From Irpex lacteus (lineage: Eukaryota > Basidiomycota > Agaricomycetes > Polyporales > Irpicaceae): DNA of 64,000 nucleotides. The stretch covers positions 2,356,001 to 2,420,000 of the forward strand of contig MQVO02000001.1 in NCBI GenBank assembly GCA_001986395.2. The letters run 5' to 3'. Under the pieces are notes generated by a model that ran no database searches, had not been told where the DNA came from, and worked only from the letters and a program-made list of their open reading frames with translations. Both the position numbers and the translations under genes were made by a program. The stretch's first letter is position 1. Each line of letters opens with the position of its first letter. Of the stretch, positions 31,275 to 42,388 are shown piece by piece.

Positions 31275-34137
31275 ATGATCCATAAATGCTATGTTTTTGG
31301 TAAACCAAATACGCAAACGGCGTACGTCTCCATAAATGCAGACTACTTGCCTACGCCACCGTCGACGAACACTCCTAGTACTCCCATTTTCCGTCTACTA
31401 CAGCCACGGTTTTTGTACGACGACTTCCACTACCTCGCTTTTGTACCCCAACAACCCGAGCACGATGGTCCCTTGTTCGGTTGCTTGAATCCCCTAGCAG
31501 GACATACGGAGGAGAGTACAAGCAGCGGCCGAACGTCTTTTAGATTGGCCAGCCATCAAACAGCACAATGGAAGGCTCTAGAAGCAGTTACATGCAAACT
31601 ACGACGCTGTTTAGTCGACAGAGCTGGTGGAGTTTACCTGGAGACTGTTTTTCCACCCCTGCCCTCGAGTTTCGGATACGCGGACCCGTGGCCCACACGG
31701 CAGCGTCTGGAAGCCGCTCTCACTCGGGCGCGAGCCGCGTTCACTATTCAATTCGCACTCATCTCATTCCTGCTATTTAAGGAAAAGGCCAAGGACCGGT
31801 CCACTTGGGAGCAGCTCGGGGAGGGCGACAACGCGATCCCTCTGGCATACTGTAACGCGTTCCGCGTCTCTTGGCTAGCGGACTTCAGTGTGCCGAGAAT
31901 AGGAGGTTTCGTGGACATAACCAGAGCATATCGTCCAGAGTTGATGTGCATGTGGCACGAAGATATTGACTACGTACTCGCGAACGGCAACAGCATACCT
32001 TTATGGTTTGCTTTTCACGGACGAGATACTCGACGACAGGACTTACCAGCACTACCACCGGCAACACTGGCCATTGCGAAGAAAGTGATTCCTGATCACG
32101 ACTTAGTAACGCTGGTCCAACTGAAAGCCGACGTGGAATGGCGTCTGGACAACGAAGATAGAACACGACCGCTGACGGAGAATGCGAGCTACACTGTGTC
32201 GCATGTGCCGGTGGGACACGAGGAGCTACCGACGCGCATCATCTTTCGTCGCCGAGCAATACAAGGCGTAGCCTTTAGAATGGTGAAGAGCGGCAGCGCG
32301 TACGAGTTTGTGCAGCTGCAGGAAGCCGTTCCCAGCCATTCGTCCCTCATGTTGACGCGTTTCAAGTTTCGCCATAGACAGAACGAGGGAGAAAGTTTCA
32401 TGGAATTCATGACAAGATCACGCGAGGAACAGACAACCTGGAAATCACGAGAGAGCGAAGATGAGTGTGCTGCAAGATTGCACCGAGAAAAAAAGTACGC
32501 AGATCAGCCCGTTCCGACAGGCGGTTCACCGGCGGTGTACCTATGGAAGAAGCAACAGGGTTTAGAGATGCGTACACTCGTACACCCCAAGAACGTCAAT
32601 AAGGTCTGGGCGGACACACAAACATCAGACCGTTACTACAACCCCTTGCGACATGAATTCGACGTGAACATGCTAGCCTATGCGACAGAAGACCCGACTG
32701 ATGAGAGCGCCTCCAGTGATGGCGTGTCAAGCAGGGAGGAGGACGTCACCCGTGGCAGGCGACAAGTCGGACGAGCAGCATCACCAAGGAGCCGAAGGAG
32801 CGAAAACTCCCCCGAACGAAGGCGGTCACGTACGCCTCCTAACCCACGTTTAAGAGCGGTTGATGACCCTTCCTGGGACGCTCCGTTCCAATCGTATCAA
32901 TCACTTCAAGATTCCTTGCAAACGCTCCTCGCCATCGAAACCATACACGAAACGAACAACAGACTGGCGCAGCCGGAAGCCTTTACGACGATGATAGCGA
33001 AGAGATACGGATTCTTTGCAACACGGTCAACGGAAGGCAGAGAAGACGCAGCTATCGACATGAAGACGTGCGTCAATGACATCCGGCGTGCATTAGGGGA
33101 GAAAGTCGACGACAATTGGTTGCCGAACGACGGGATGCGAGCACTGCACGCGTTCGTCAATGATGTCACAAGCAACACCCTCCCTCCCGACGCGATGTTC
33201 GCCAGCCATCCTGCGCACCGAGGACACCACGACGGACTGTCAGGAGTCCACCTCGTGCGCATGACGTCTTGCGAGACTGCAACGCTTCTGGTGCGCTCTC
33301 GCAGAGATAGCGGCGAAGGTGCATGGAACGAACCAGAATGGGCAGTAGGTATTACAGCGTTGGAATTACAGCACAGCATGGCCAGTGAGACGAAGATCAC
33401 ACCGTTGTTCCTTCTCACGCAAGCTATCACACGAGGAAGTAGCGTCAGCCAGCTATGGAGCGCAACCGAGACCATTTCAGCGCACACGACAACCACAAAG
33501 ATGATCGACGGGCGGCCGATTGGTGTAGGGGTCAAACCCCACGGCACAGACATAGGACCGAAAGATTACCTGCTATACAAAAGGCAGCGAGACGACCTAC
33601 TAGCGACACCTGTGGGAAAGCTGGCGGTTCAAAGGGGTGGAATAGCATGGAGACTGAGTCACGAGGCACTCAACATCAGTGATTTGGTGTATTGCCATCG
33701 ACCGCATGAGATGGAGGCGGAGGTGAAGACACTCGAGGTTGCCGGAGAGCGTTTCACCAAAGGAGAACTGACGGAACAGCAGTTGTACGTGATAGCGGGA
33801 GTATACCGGGTTCTCACACGTACGTATTTCCACCTAACGCACAGCAGGTTTGCCTAACGAAAAACAAACAGCTCAATCGAACGAGCAAGGTTCGATAGTA
33901 TCCTGGTGGCCGTTGCAGACGACCTGGGAGCAGTCCGGTTACAACGCGGGATACTGGACAGAGCAAGCAGAGGACTGGTACCAGAGACGCATCGAAGCAC
34001 TACGTCTGGGTCTAGCGCGTCCGAAGTCGAACAAAGCTTGGTTTAGAGAGCTGCACCAAGGGAAGACGACAATGAAAGTGTTCATGGGCAACGCGGAACA
34101 AATGGCAATGAATTCCCTAAACGAAATCATATTGTAG
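31275..34137 (+). CDS. Large unknown protein (about 940 aa), two exons
   Basis: ATG at 31275 opens an uninterrupted frame of about 848 codons. A 52-nt intron (33820-33871, GTACGT...CTAAC...ACAG) then joins it to a final exon ending at 34137. This exon (WWPLQTTWEQSGYNAGYWTE...) stays in frame and is compositionally similar. Notable blocks are ELMCMWHEDIDYVLANGN, GHEELPTRIIFRRRAIQGVA, ESFMEFMTRSREEQTTW and YNPLRHEFDVN. Next comes an acidic then Arg/Ser-rich linker (RRSENSPERRRSRTPP, residues about 515-530), then a second ordered half. The codon usage and length argue for a real protein. Comparable multi-copy proteins near mobile elements occur in mushroom genomes, but I cannot name the family. 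No catalytic motif recognised. Confidence 0.75.
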
Positions 34138-34483
34138 TCTACAAGGCGTAGCGAAATAACGTGTACAGTACTAATGATGCCGACTGTAAAGCACCAGAGC
34201 CTAAAAGCGCTACGTTGCATGATTGCCTCGAGTCGTCCGAGAAATACGGGAAATCGGACGGAGGGCGCCAGCCTCTGACCCACGTTACCTTGAGTTGCAA
34301 GCCTATTGAAGGCATCTAGCGGCCTGTATTGCGAGATGCGTGCTCGAGATCAGTTGGCACGGGGTAGAACCAACAGCGCTCGAGAAGACAATCGCATACC
34401 TGCCTAATCGGGAAGTTGTCGCGGGCGCAACAATTCACGTGATCGCGTTTAAATCTTTCGCTCGCGCTTCTGCGGACGCGTCC

Positions 34484-34511
34484 CACCACCACCACCACCA
34501 CCACCACCACC
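34484..34511 (+). repeat. (CAC)n trinucleotide microsatellite
   Basis: Nine or more uninterrupted CAC units, followed by CCGCATCAC. In one plus frame it would code poly-His and on the other strand poly-Val. It lies just upstream of the short gene at 34540 and is probably non-coding. Confidence 0.9.
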
Positions 34512-34539
34512 CGCATCACGCCACCAGACACCCAAAGCG

Positions 34540-35544
34540 ATGGTACTTACAAGGAGCCAGTGTAGAAAGCGGGTGAGCACCTCGTCGAGTTCTCTCTGTG
34601 ACTATGGGAGCTGCCTGTGGTGCACCAGGGTGACGGTTGCTTGGGTTGAGCAGGCCAAACTAGAATGCAAGGGCTCAACCAAGCCCTGCGGACCGGTTTG
34701 CGCGAAACGGACGCAAGGGTGGAACCAGGCCCTGCTCTTGTCGCTCCCCTGGTCGCTGACGCATTACGCCTCTGCGCCCTGGCGTCACTGGCCTATTCCC
34801 CGACACCCCCCCCCCTCCTTCACAACCCAGCGCAAACTGATACCATTCACGTCACAGAAAGGGCCTAACCCGGCTCTTCTGCGACTGGGATTCTGCAATG
34901 TAGCGCATTCTGCCGCCCCTTTTCGACGTATTTAGAAAGCCCTGCTCACGGTGACTTTCTTTGCAGGGCGATCACCCCACAGACGTGGAAGATCTTACAG
35001 CCAAACGCGAAGGAGAGAGGGTGTCTGAGTGCGACACGCAGGCTCGGGGCAACCAAAGGGTTGTTTCTGGTAGAAAACGCTATGCACGGGTGAGTACCTC
35101 TTCTCTTTCCAGGCTTTGGCTGCGGAAGGTACTCGCGTCGAGGGACGGCCTCGTAGGTTGAGTCTGCCCAGATCCGATGCAAGGGCTCAACCGAGCTCTG
35201 CGGGCGAGCTAGTGTGCAACAACGGCGAGGGTCAAACCAGGCCCTGCCGTTCTGACTCCCTTGGTGGGCCGCCATCGCGTAGCGCCTACGCCCTCAGCAT
35301 GCGGCCTCAAGCACAGCTCATTCCGACCGCGACAAACGCAATCACCTGGCACGTCAACGAAAGGGCCTAATCAGACTCTTCCGCGGCTGAGGTTTGCTTT
35401 TGACACGGCTTTTTTGACGTCGTACCGCCCCCTTTAATAAGTTGTTCTGCTAGCTTACCCAATTCTTTGTAGGACGATCTTTTAGAAGAGCCCACCTCAG
35501 ACTATGAGGAAGACTCTTTATCCGAAGATGAGGCTCCCAGATGA
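34540..35544 (+). CDS. Short three-exon gene with two homologous long introns
   Basis: Exon 1 is 34540-34572 (MVLTRSQCRKR). Exon 2 is 34967-35089, exactly 41 codons (GDHPTDVEDLTAKREGERV... to RKRYAR). Exon 3 is 35473-35544 (DDLLEEPTSDYEEDSLSEDE, TGA). All joins are phase 0 with good GTGAG(C/T)ACC donors and CTTTGCAG/CTTTGTAG acceptors. The 75-aa product would be basic then strongly acidic, with no known domain. The two introns are homologous to each other. Exon 3 overlaps, in another frame, the start of the UTP20-like fragment, so these could instead be untranslated or alternative leader exons of that gene. Confidence 0.45.
34573..34966 (+). repeat. Long intron, homologous copy 1
   Basis: 394 nt, from GTGAGCACCTCG to CTTTGCAG. 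It shares with the intron at 35090-35472 the block ATGCAAGGGCTCAACC(A/G)AGC, the CCAGGCCCTGC block, GAAAGGGCCTAA(C/T)C and a C-rich TTTTCGACGT end, in the same order and spacing. Confidence 0.65.
35090..35472 (+). repeat. Long intron, homologous copy 2
   Basis: 383 nt, from GTGAGTACCTCTTCTC to TTCTTTGTAG. Homologous along its length to 34573-34966. Both are six to eight times longer than the usual 50-60 nt introns in this window. Confidence 0.65.
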
Positions 35545-36458
35545 CTCGCCATCTTCAGTCGTGGGGACGGAAGACATCGCAAAGAAATTGTGTCTTCAGC
35601 TGCGCAGTGACAACCTCGATAACGCACTCGGCATTCAAATCGTCAAGAACTTGCTCTATGTCGGCAAATGCTTCAAGAGCCTCGAAGGGTCTATCGATGA
35701 TAGTGAGGACGAAGACGCCGAGGATGACGCCGAGGAAGATGTCGCGAAGCCTGACGAAGACGACGGCAAGCCTCAACGTCACCCACTTGCGTGGTTGTTC
35801 TCCAAACTATCGTATCAGGCACGGTCCGCGCACATCGCAAGACAGAACAAGTCATCTAGTCCAGTAAGTCAACATACTTGATTTCCTCATTCGCACCGCT
35901 GACATAGATTGTTCAGCCCAATTGGTTCGAACAATCGGCCTGCGTACTCCGCTGGTTCGCAGCGATGGTATCGTTCTTGGACGCCGCCGGAGTCGAGAGA
36001 TTCCTCGTCCACATTCTATCGCCGCTCTATCGTATTGTAGAGGGTGACACCATTCACGATCCGCACATGGGTACGAGTTTGTTTCGTATTGTGCTATGAA
36101 GTGCAGAACTGACAACACTTTCACAGATGGGCTAAAGACTCTAGCTGTCGAATTGCAAGATTTAGTACAGTCGAAAGTAGGCACAACAGGGTTCGCGAAC
36201 GTCTACAATCAGATCAGGCAGAAGACTTTTGGTATTCGCAGAGAGCGCAAAACGGCTCGTGTGATCCAAGCCGCATCGAACCCTGCGGCAGCGTCCAAGC
36301 GGAAGCAGCAACGGAACTCGGTGAAAAAGGATAGCAGGAAGAGGAAAAACAGTACCTTCGCGTATGTATACCCGCCAGTGACTCTCAATACTGTTCCTAA
36401 TGTTTATGCATCCACAGGGAAGGCCGAGGTAGCATCAAGCGCAAAAGAGACTTCTGAA
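35504..36458 (+). pseudogene. UTP20: UTP20-like C-terminal fragment (small-subunit processome component)
   Basis: Exons read MRLPDDSPSSVVGTEDIAKK, LRSDNLDNALGIQIVKNLLY, an acidic run (DDSEDEDAEDDAEEDV), WFEQSACVLRWFAAMVSFLD, then after an intron DGLKTLAVELQDLVQSKVG, FANVYNQIRQKTFGIRRERK, ASNPAAASKRKQQRNSVKKD and a last small exon ending RKRDF at 36456-36458. The last ~120 residues match the C-terminus of UTP20, a ~2,500-residue HEAT-repeat protein of the nucleolar U3 snoRNP/SSU processome needed for 18S rRNA maturation. Only about 300 C-terminal residues are here. The region upstream holds unrelated genes, so the rest of the gene is absent. It is a partial duplicate or a severed gene, and would not replace full UTP20. 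Confidence 0.65.
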
Positions 36459-36588
36459 CAGCTCACTGTTGTCTCATACTCTCACACGTTCATGGTCATC
36501 TTGTAGCATACATCTCATCATGTTATGTAGCATATATACGTCACCCAAATAATTTACAGCAGTCATGCAAGCAAAACGAGCCACGAAA

Positions 36589-37572
36589 TTATCTATGACT
36601 AAATTGTGGTGGGGGAAGATCGTGTCTCGGGACAGGAAAGCACAGATAGTTCTCCTCAACGGCAGCGTCGACATCATCTTCGTTCCAGTCACTCGTCGTC
36701 TCCCAATCATTCTCGACCTCGATGTCCTGCGTGAGCTCCTCGTCACCATCCCCGTCGTCTGTCAGCGGGAGGAAAGACGCAAGTTGTGGTGGAAGGTGAG
36801 TATGGGGGTTGTGAGAGACCGGCTGTACCCAACGGTGTTCTCGAAGTCGTTTGTGGCGCTCGCGGTCTTCTTCGATGCGCTTGAAGATTTCTTGGCGGGG
36901 TAGAGCGTTGGTGGGCTTCGATTGTGAGTTGGGTGTATCGTCCACGGCTGCGCTGCGGCCGTTGAGCAGGGTTATGACCTCTTCGACCTTTTGAGGTTCA
37001 ACTACTCGCTTCGCTCGCCAGCTCTCGAGGATCTGTTCGGAGAGAAAATAGAGTCAAACGTCATAATTGAGGGTATAGCTTTGCTGAGGGCGTACCTGTT
37101 TCGTACTCATGAGATTCGGCAATCCTTCTCGACTCACGGGCACTACAGCCTCTACTATCTTGCCCAAGTCCTTTGATACGTAGTCCACGTACAGCGACGA
37201 GGTCGAGGATGCGCCTTCGGTCTTTGCGAAAGCCAGTTGGGACTTGGCCAGTAACGACGCTTCACATAAACTGTCCAGCATGTGAAAGATATTCATTCGG
37301 TTGTTGATAGATCCCTACATGGAGTTCAGCATAGTTCCAAAACTACGCCACGAGACAGCTACGCACCTTCTGGGTTTCTTCGACGACGCAGTCCCATAGG
37401 TCTTCCCTGCATTGAGTGTAGGATTTCAGTGCATATCCGACCACCTTTTGGATAGACTGTTGAGACCTGATGAGCGATTCAGAATGTACTTGTACATTAG
37501 CTAACACAGCACTTACGCGTTCAAACGTCTTAATAGGGTGAGAAATTGCATGCGCACTTCGAAAGGGTCCAT
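36589..37572 (-). CDS. CTK3: CTD kinase subunit gamma-like protein (CTK3)
   Basis: ATG at 37572: MDPFEVRMQFLTLLRRLNA, intron, SQQSIQKVVGYALKSY and REDLWDCVVEETQKG, intron, NRMNIFHMLDSLCEASLL, then YVDYVSKDLGKIVEAVVPVS, STKQ, intron, ESWRAKRVVEPQKVEEVI and a C-terminal helix EIFKRIEEDRERHKRLREHR, ending in an acidic tail. The N-terminal helical CID-like fold and this order match yeast Ctk3 and its fungal orthologues. Ctk3 is part of the CTDK-I complex that phosphorylates Ser2 of the RNA polymerase II C-terminal domain during elongation. Length (about 250 aa) and splice sites are intact, so this looks functional. Tail-to-tail with the UTP20-like fragment. Confidence 0.85.
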
Positions 37573-38780
37573 GCCGAGATGCAAGTTCGCATTCAAGTGC
37601 TGAGTACGGCGCTTCCCACCCCCGCAGCCTTCACCCGACCACCATGATCTCTAGCACTGTGCACCCAAATATCGTCAGGCTTCGAATGAAATACTGTAGT
37701 TCACGCTATCACGAGTATGAGACATTGAACGTTCTACTCACTATATCTTCTTGTCGATCGTCTTGCACGGCATGCGAACACGAGCAACTTGAATATCGGC
37801 GACAATGAGTATCTTATAGTCGTTTGGAACTTACACGCAAACCTCAGCCCATGACGGTTCGGAAGCGTGCCGTGACTTGTCATATGCTGGGTTGCTGCAA
37901 TCTATGGCTGATTATTTCGGGCAGCAAGCCCATCACGGGAGCTCGGTGAGGTGACTGTCAATAAAGATGAATTCGAAGTCGAAGAGATTCTCCGCGCACA
38001 ACGTGCAATCCAGACCGTGCTTTGAAGAGTTCTTGGAGGACGTACACACTGACGTCAGTGCCGTCGAGGTTGCGTTCTCCATGAACTCCTCTCGAGTGGT
38101 TGATCGGGGAATGTCTCGCATTTGCTTTCGCAGGTCTCCAGGTAAGTCAAGCGAATCATTCTACGGCTGCAAAGCTGAGATTAAAGGATAGAACGGGATA
38201 CAAGATGGCTCAATTGTATCGCCGTCGGGTACCAGATTCGGGGCCTTGTATATTTCCTCCTTCCTCAACGGCAGCTGGTCAAGCACCGCATTGCGAGCCT
38301 ACATGGTTAAGATTAAGCAAGAGTCAATATACGATTGCATATGCATTCACCTTGCGAGCATCATCCTTCGTCTCGGCGAACCACCGAGAGTGGAGGTCCA
38401 CATACACCCTGGTAAGCTGGACGCAGTCTCCCTAGACAAGTGCAACCTTCGGGGCTCAGGATCTTAGCTGGACGTCCTTGGTGGCTGTACTCTCCTCAAT
38501 TTTTTGCATGAAGGGGCGGTGTGGTCGTAACAGTTTGATACGAGGTGCATCATAGAAGGCTAGACCCATAGAGCTTGTGCAAAAAGTGAAGAGATCAAGG
38601 TAAACCGTAAATGGCGTTGCAAGCTTGTGGCAAGAGCGACTGGCCATGGAACAGCGCATGACCGAGTTGATGCCAACTCTGATAACAAGTCCAACGCTTG
38701 CGCGTCACGTGGAAGTGACATCGGGGACTCTGCTAGGCGCTTATTTGCTTGACTCTCTATCCTTTTGATCACCACCATTA
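37573..38780. other. Region with scattered coding-like exons, unassembled
   Basis: Downstream of the CTK3 promoter there are plus-strand exon-like pieces. VNKDEFEVEEILRAQRAIQT (about 37955-38012) recalls the start of a chromodomain but is not followed by its remaining strands. SFLNGSWSSTALRAYMVKIK...LRLGEPPRVEVHIHPGKLDA (about 38246-38440) is protein-like in composition. I could not join them into a gene. They may be a degraded multi-exon gene. Confidence 0.25.
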
Positions 38781-38789
38781 ACGTTCAGC

Positions 38790-39020
38790 ATGCCTAAAGC
38801 TGAGCCGATACGTTTCGTCCTCGATGCTTTTCAGAACAGAAATGGTGTGGAATTCTCCGTGCCTCAACAGGCATCGGCTATCGTTCTATCTCTCCCGCCT
38901 GCTGATCGCTGTTCTGTACCTCATGTTCTATCCTTTGTACCTGTCGGCGATCCAGCTGTAAGCACTGGCCCCATTCCCGTGTTCTTGGCTTACATACCTG
39001 ATACAGATTCAGATGACTAG
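38790..39020 (+). CDS. Small hypothetical protein or terminal exon (76 codons)
   Basis: ATG at 38790 opens MPKAEPIRFVLDAFQNRNGV and ends IPDTDSDD, TAG at 39018-39020. Composition is plausible, and it could be the last exon of the pieces upstream. No family recognised. Confidence 0.3.
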   Translation: MPKAEPIRFVLDAFQNRNGVEFSVPQQASAIVLSLPPADRCSVPHVLSFVPVGDPAVSTGPIPVFLAYIPDTDSDD

Positions 39021-40017
39021 TTGTGATCAGCTAGAAAACGGGAGACCGCAAGATACCACACAGCATAGTGGGGGTCAGCCCGCTACCAGCGATGAGGGTG
39101 TCGTCATATGCACTTCCTCTGCATATCATGGAAATGAGTAATGGGCTACTACGGATATCGTCTTAGACACAGCGATTCGGCTCAGACCCAAGGTAATTAT
39201 CTCCGTCTCCATCCCATGGTTGACGAGAATACAGAGGCTCATGATCTATTTCTCATGCATAATGGAATTCATTGCTGGGTCCCGATAGATTGAACCTCTC
39301 TATCTTCGTCGTGACATGGATGTTATATGAATGCTGTATACGTGTATATACTGCTTATCTGCCCATGTTTCATTAAATTTTATTGGTGGGAAAGTGTGAG
39401 GAAAGTGAATTATAACAGGGGGGGAACAGCGGTTCATAAGATATATATATATACACACACCGAGCCCGGGTTTTCCCCTGTTTTGCGTCTCTGCGTTGCT
39501 TTAAGCTGCCGCCTATTCCTCGTGGTTCTTGTTTTCTCCTCCCGGGCTCGCTGTCGATATAATGAACTAAGCCATCGTCTCTTATATTATCTTTAATGTT
39601 AAAACGGTTGTGGTCCCTTGTGAAGTATCTGCGTTCTTCGACGCTAGGAAACGAGAGAGATGTCGCTGAGGCGTCGAGGGAGAGTCGATAACAGAAGAAG
39701 TCGTCCTAGAAGTCGGGCGAGGAAGTGAGTAGTAATGAGTTCCAGTTCGAAGGTCTTGTCTCGTTCGTTGGCGTAGGTGGCTGTCTATAGAGGCTGTCCG
39801 CGATCAATGCTGTTAAATAGAATGTCATGGATAATGGAACAAGAAACCTTACCCTATATTCGATATTTTCTGCTTAAATTAGCCCGAGTTCCCTCCTGTG
39901 ATGCATGATAAGTGGGAATCATCATGGCTAGAATGGAATCGCGAATACACTAGCCTAAAGTTGAGAAGACAAAAGTCAGGAATACGAAGAAAGCCTTCCG
40001 AGCAGGCGAATACGGGA

Positions 40018-40100
40018 GTCCGGAAGCACATATACTGAAGTCCGGAATCACGTATACTGAAGTCCGGAAGCACGTATACCGGTCCGGAATCACGAGTACA
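40018..40100 (+). repeat. 22-bp tandem repeat, about four copies
   Basis: GTCCGGAA(G/T)CACGTATACTGAA starts at 40018, 40040, 40062 and 40082 with minor variation. AT-rich DNA (39021-40572) around it includes purine-rich runs such as GGGAAAAGGGTGGGAAAAGGGTGGGAAAG (about 40370-40398). I see no gene in that interval. Confidence 0.85.
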
Positions 40101-40572
40101 AGATTACGTGAGCATTTTCCTTGAAAAAATGCCTGAAAAAGAACAAAGAATACTGCGTTTTTCTTGTAGAGAAACACGTGGAAAAAATGTGGGAAATATG
40201 TGCTGTCTTTACAGGCCATTTTTCCAACGTAAAGATGCGATCAAAGCACGTGTGAGATACATATCATATATTACAGCTCTTTTCTCACGATTTTCCCAAG
40301 GAAAGATGCGCTCTAAACACGTGGAGTTTCCGAGGAAAGACGCTGAATATTTCTTACTGAAAAGCTGTGGGAAAAGGGTGGGAAAAGGGTGGGAAAGTGA
40401 GCGGGAATATGCGCGGGGCAAGAGTGGCAAGTTTTACATCGGTTTTCAGGAGGAAAAATAGGGAAAAATGCCTCGGAGTTTGAATACATATTTCAGGCGA
40501 AAAAGTTGACAGAAATAAGCCGACTCTTTTGCCAGGTTTTCCGGCATATTGACCGAGAAAAGATGGCACTGG

Positions 40573-41910
40573 TTACGCAGTGTGAAACGACTGGTCTGGT
40601 ACATCATGTGGCCCATCAGGTACGTGAAAACCGTACTCAAGGGATGCGTCAGGTGGTCCAGCGGTGGTAGCCTGAGGGTTTCTATGGCTCTGAATTACTT
40701 GTTGGTGAGTAGCAAGTCCACCTTCCACGCCGCCAGAAACAACTCACCTCAGACTCGCCAGAGCCCATTGCAAGGCACCTCACGTAGTACGTGGCCCTTG
40801 AGAGGAAGGGCTTCTTCGGAATCCATGCAGGTGCGGACGGGATCATCCTCCTATGTATAGCATTGATCACAGCCAACCCACAGGAATGACCGTCACGCTG
40901 AAGATTAATAGGCAGGCCGTTCTTGTTGATCGCCCATTTGTACGCTGGTATGTACACTTCTAGCCATCGTTTCAGCCCGTTTATAACTCGCTCCTTCGCC
41001 TCCTCTAGTCGTCGCATCGGCATGGAGTCACCAACGTTGATGAAGCGGGACTCGAAGTCAATCTCAATAGCGATCCAGTGAAGATTCTCGAGGTTGCAAG
41101 GCAACAGCAGCCGCTGAATACCCCCCTGCTTGAAACGCTCTCCCCAGTACATTGCTGTCGAACTGTTGAGGATCCCGTTCGAGACTAGGTGCGCAAGTGC
41201 GGAGTTCGCTATGTGGAAATGTCTGCTAATGTCTACCGTGGCATGTTCCTGCCTGACAGTGTCGAGAGCAGAATCAATAGCCGTATCGTTGAGCCATTTG
41301 GAGGATAGCAGCGAGGCAGCAAGCTGCCGACTTGACACCATTCCTTGCTGCAACAACGGTACACCTCCAGACTGCTGAGGGGAGCTGTGTATTACTTAAT
41401 CATGAGTTATCCCAGTGAATGCCGTCCGTCACAGAAAACATACCTAAGTACCGCCGCTTTTGCACGTTCGTATGTCTCCTGATCCCAATCTTCTCCAACT
41501 GACTTCTCCTCTATCCAGTTGAGACAGCTTCTCCAGAAGCATTGCTGCTCTCGCATCAAATTCCCCCATTTCCAAGCACGGACAGTCGATAATGGCAGCC
41601 ATACCCCGTCTTTGATTGGGTGCTGAACAGACAGGGCGTGACCGCGCATCGCGGCTGCCAACTCGCTGTCAAGTGCTGTGCAGAGACTCGCATCTGGGAG
41701 CACCAGCTCCTCGACACTTGTCATCTCGGAGGTCGGGGCGCAAGTAGTGCTGAACCATTCCTTGCAAGGTAGGGCAATCTTTCGACTGCCTGGTTGGCAA
41801 GGTACAGGTAGGTTTATCAACTCTGCGACAGACATTGTCGCCGATGGCTTCAGCTGCGACAGAAATTCAGCGGGAGGCTGACAACGTTCATATACAGTGT
41901 CCGGATCCAT
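40573..41910 (-). CDS. Ulp1-like cysteine protease (family C48)
   Basis: ATG at 41910 (MDPDTVYERCQPPAEFL). Exon 1 ends near 41446, and the frame resumes as SSPQQSGGVPLLQQGMVSSR. The protease core follows: SSKWLNDTAIDSALDTV (the 'WLND..I' substrate-binding motif), LHWIAIEIDFESRFINVGDS (catalytic His in LHW and Asp in GDS), and INLQRDGHSCGLAVINAI (Gln of the oxyanion hole and Cys in SCG). All four Ulp1/SENP residues are present. A 58-nt intron leads to a short last exon, stop at 40573-40575. Ulp1 enzymes process or remove SUMO. In mushrooms many such genes are cargo of, or fused to, large DNA transposons; no transposase accompanies this one. Confidence 0.75.
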
Positions 41911-42129
41911 GGCTCGGGTTTAGTGTAGAAACAGTGGGGTGAAAGCAGACTTTGCGTGGGTCGGTAGGCGGGATTACCGCCGTTGCAGCGCTAGTATAGA
42001 TAGAAAATAGATATATTGTTTGTGCGAGCAGACGGTTAGCTGTTGGACAGCCAATCAACTATTGCGAGCGAACAGTAGTAAGTCACTATTCGGAGCCCAG
42101 GTCGTTTCGAAGAGGAGTGTTGATGCGCT

Positions 42130-42280
42130 CCCCCAAATCCGGGACGTTTGCGCATCTGACCTCGGGGCTCCAGCCTCAAATCCGGGACAGTCTGACACCC
42201 GACATCTCGACCAAAATGGCCTCAAAAGCGGGCTTTTCGACATTTTTGCTGCCTGCGGCGCCCTCGAATCCGGGACTTTT
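42130..42280 (+). repeat. Dispersed short repeat AATCCGGGAC, three copies
   Basis: (T/C)(C/G)AAATCCGGGAC-like words occur near 42134, 42177 and 42267, in the 250 bp before the kinase-like gene and after the divergent Ulp1-like gene. They could be transcription-factor sites in the shared upstream region or a decayed repeat. Confidence 0.4.
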
Positions 42281-42388
42281 GGCATATCGGCGCTTGGTGG
42301 ATTATCGGGGGTCCTGTGGTGGTGGTTCTCGACGAATTCGTGCGTCAAATTCTCTTTGCCCTTCGACTCTTACTTCACACAGGTTTTA

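Noticed and set aside
34340..34576. Frame with a ten-histidine run as a metal-binding protein
   Set aside because: The run is a CAC microsatellite open in several frames, and the frame does not match the phase of the downstream intron-exon structure.
37955..38012. Chromodomain start (KDEFEVEEILRAQRA)
   Set aside because: The downstream strands and aromatic cage of a chromodomain do not follow in any frame, so the resemblance is probably superficial.
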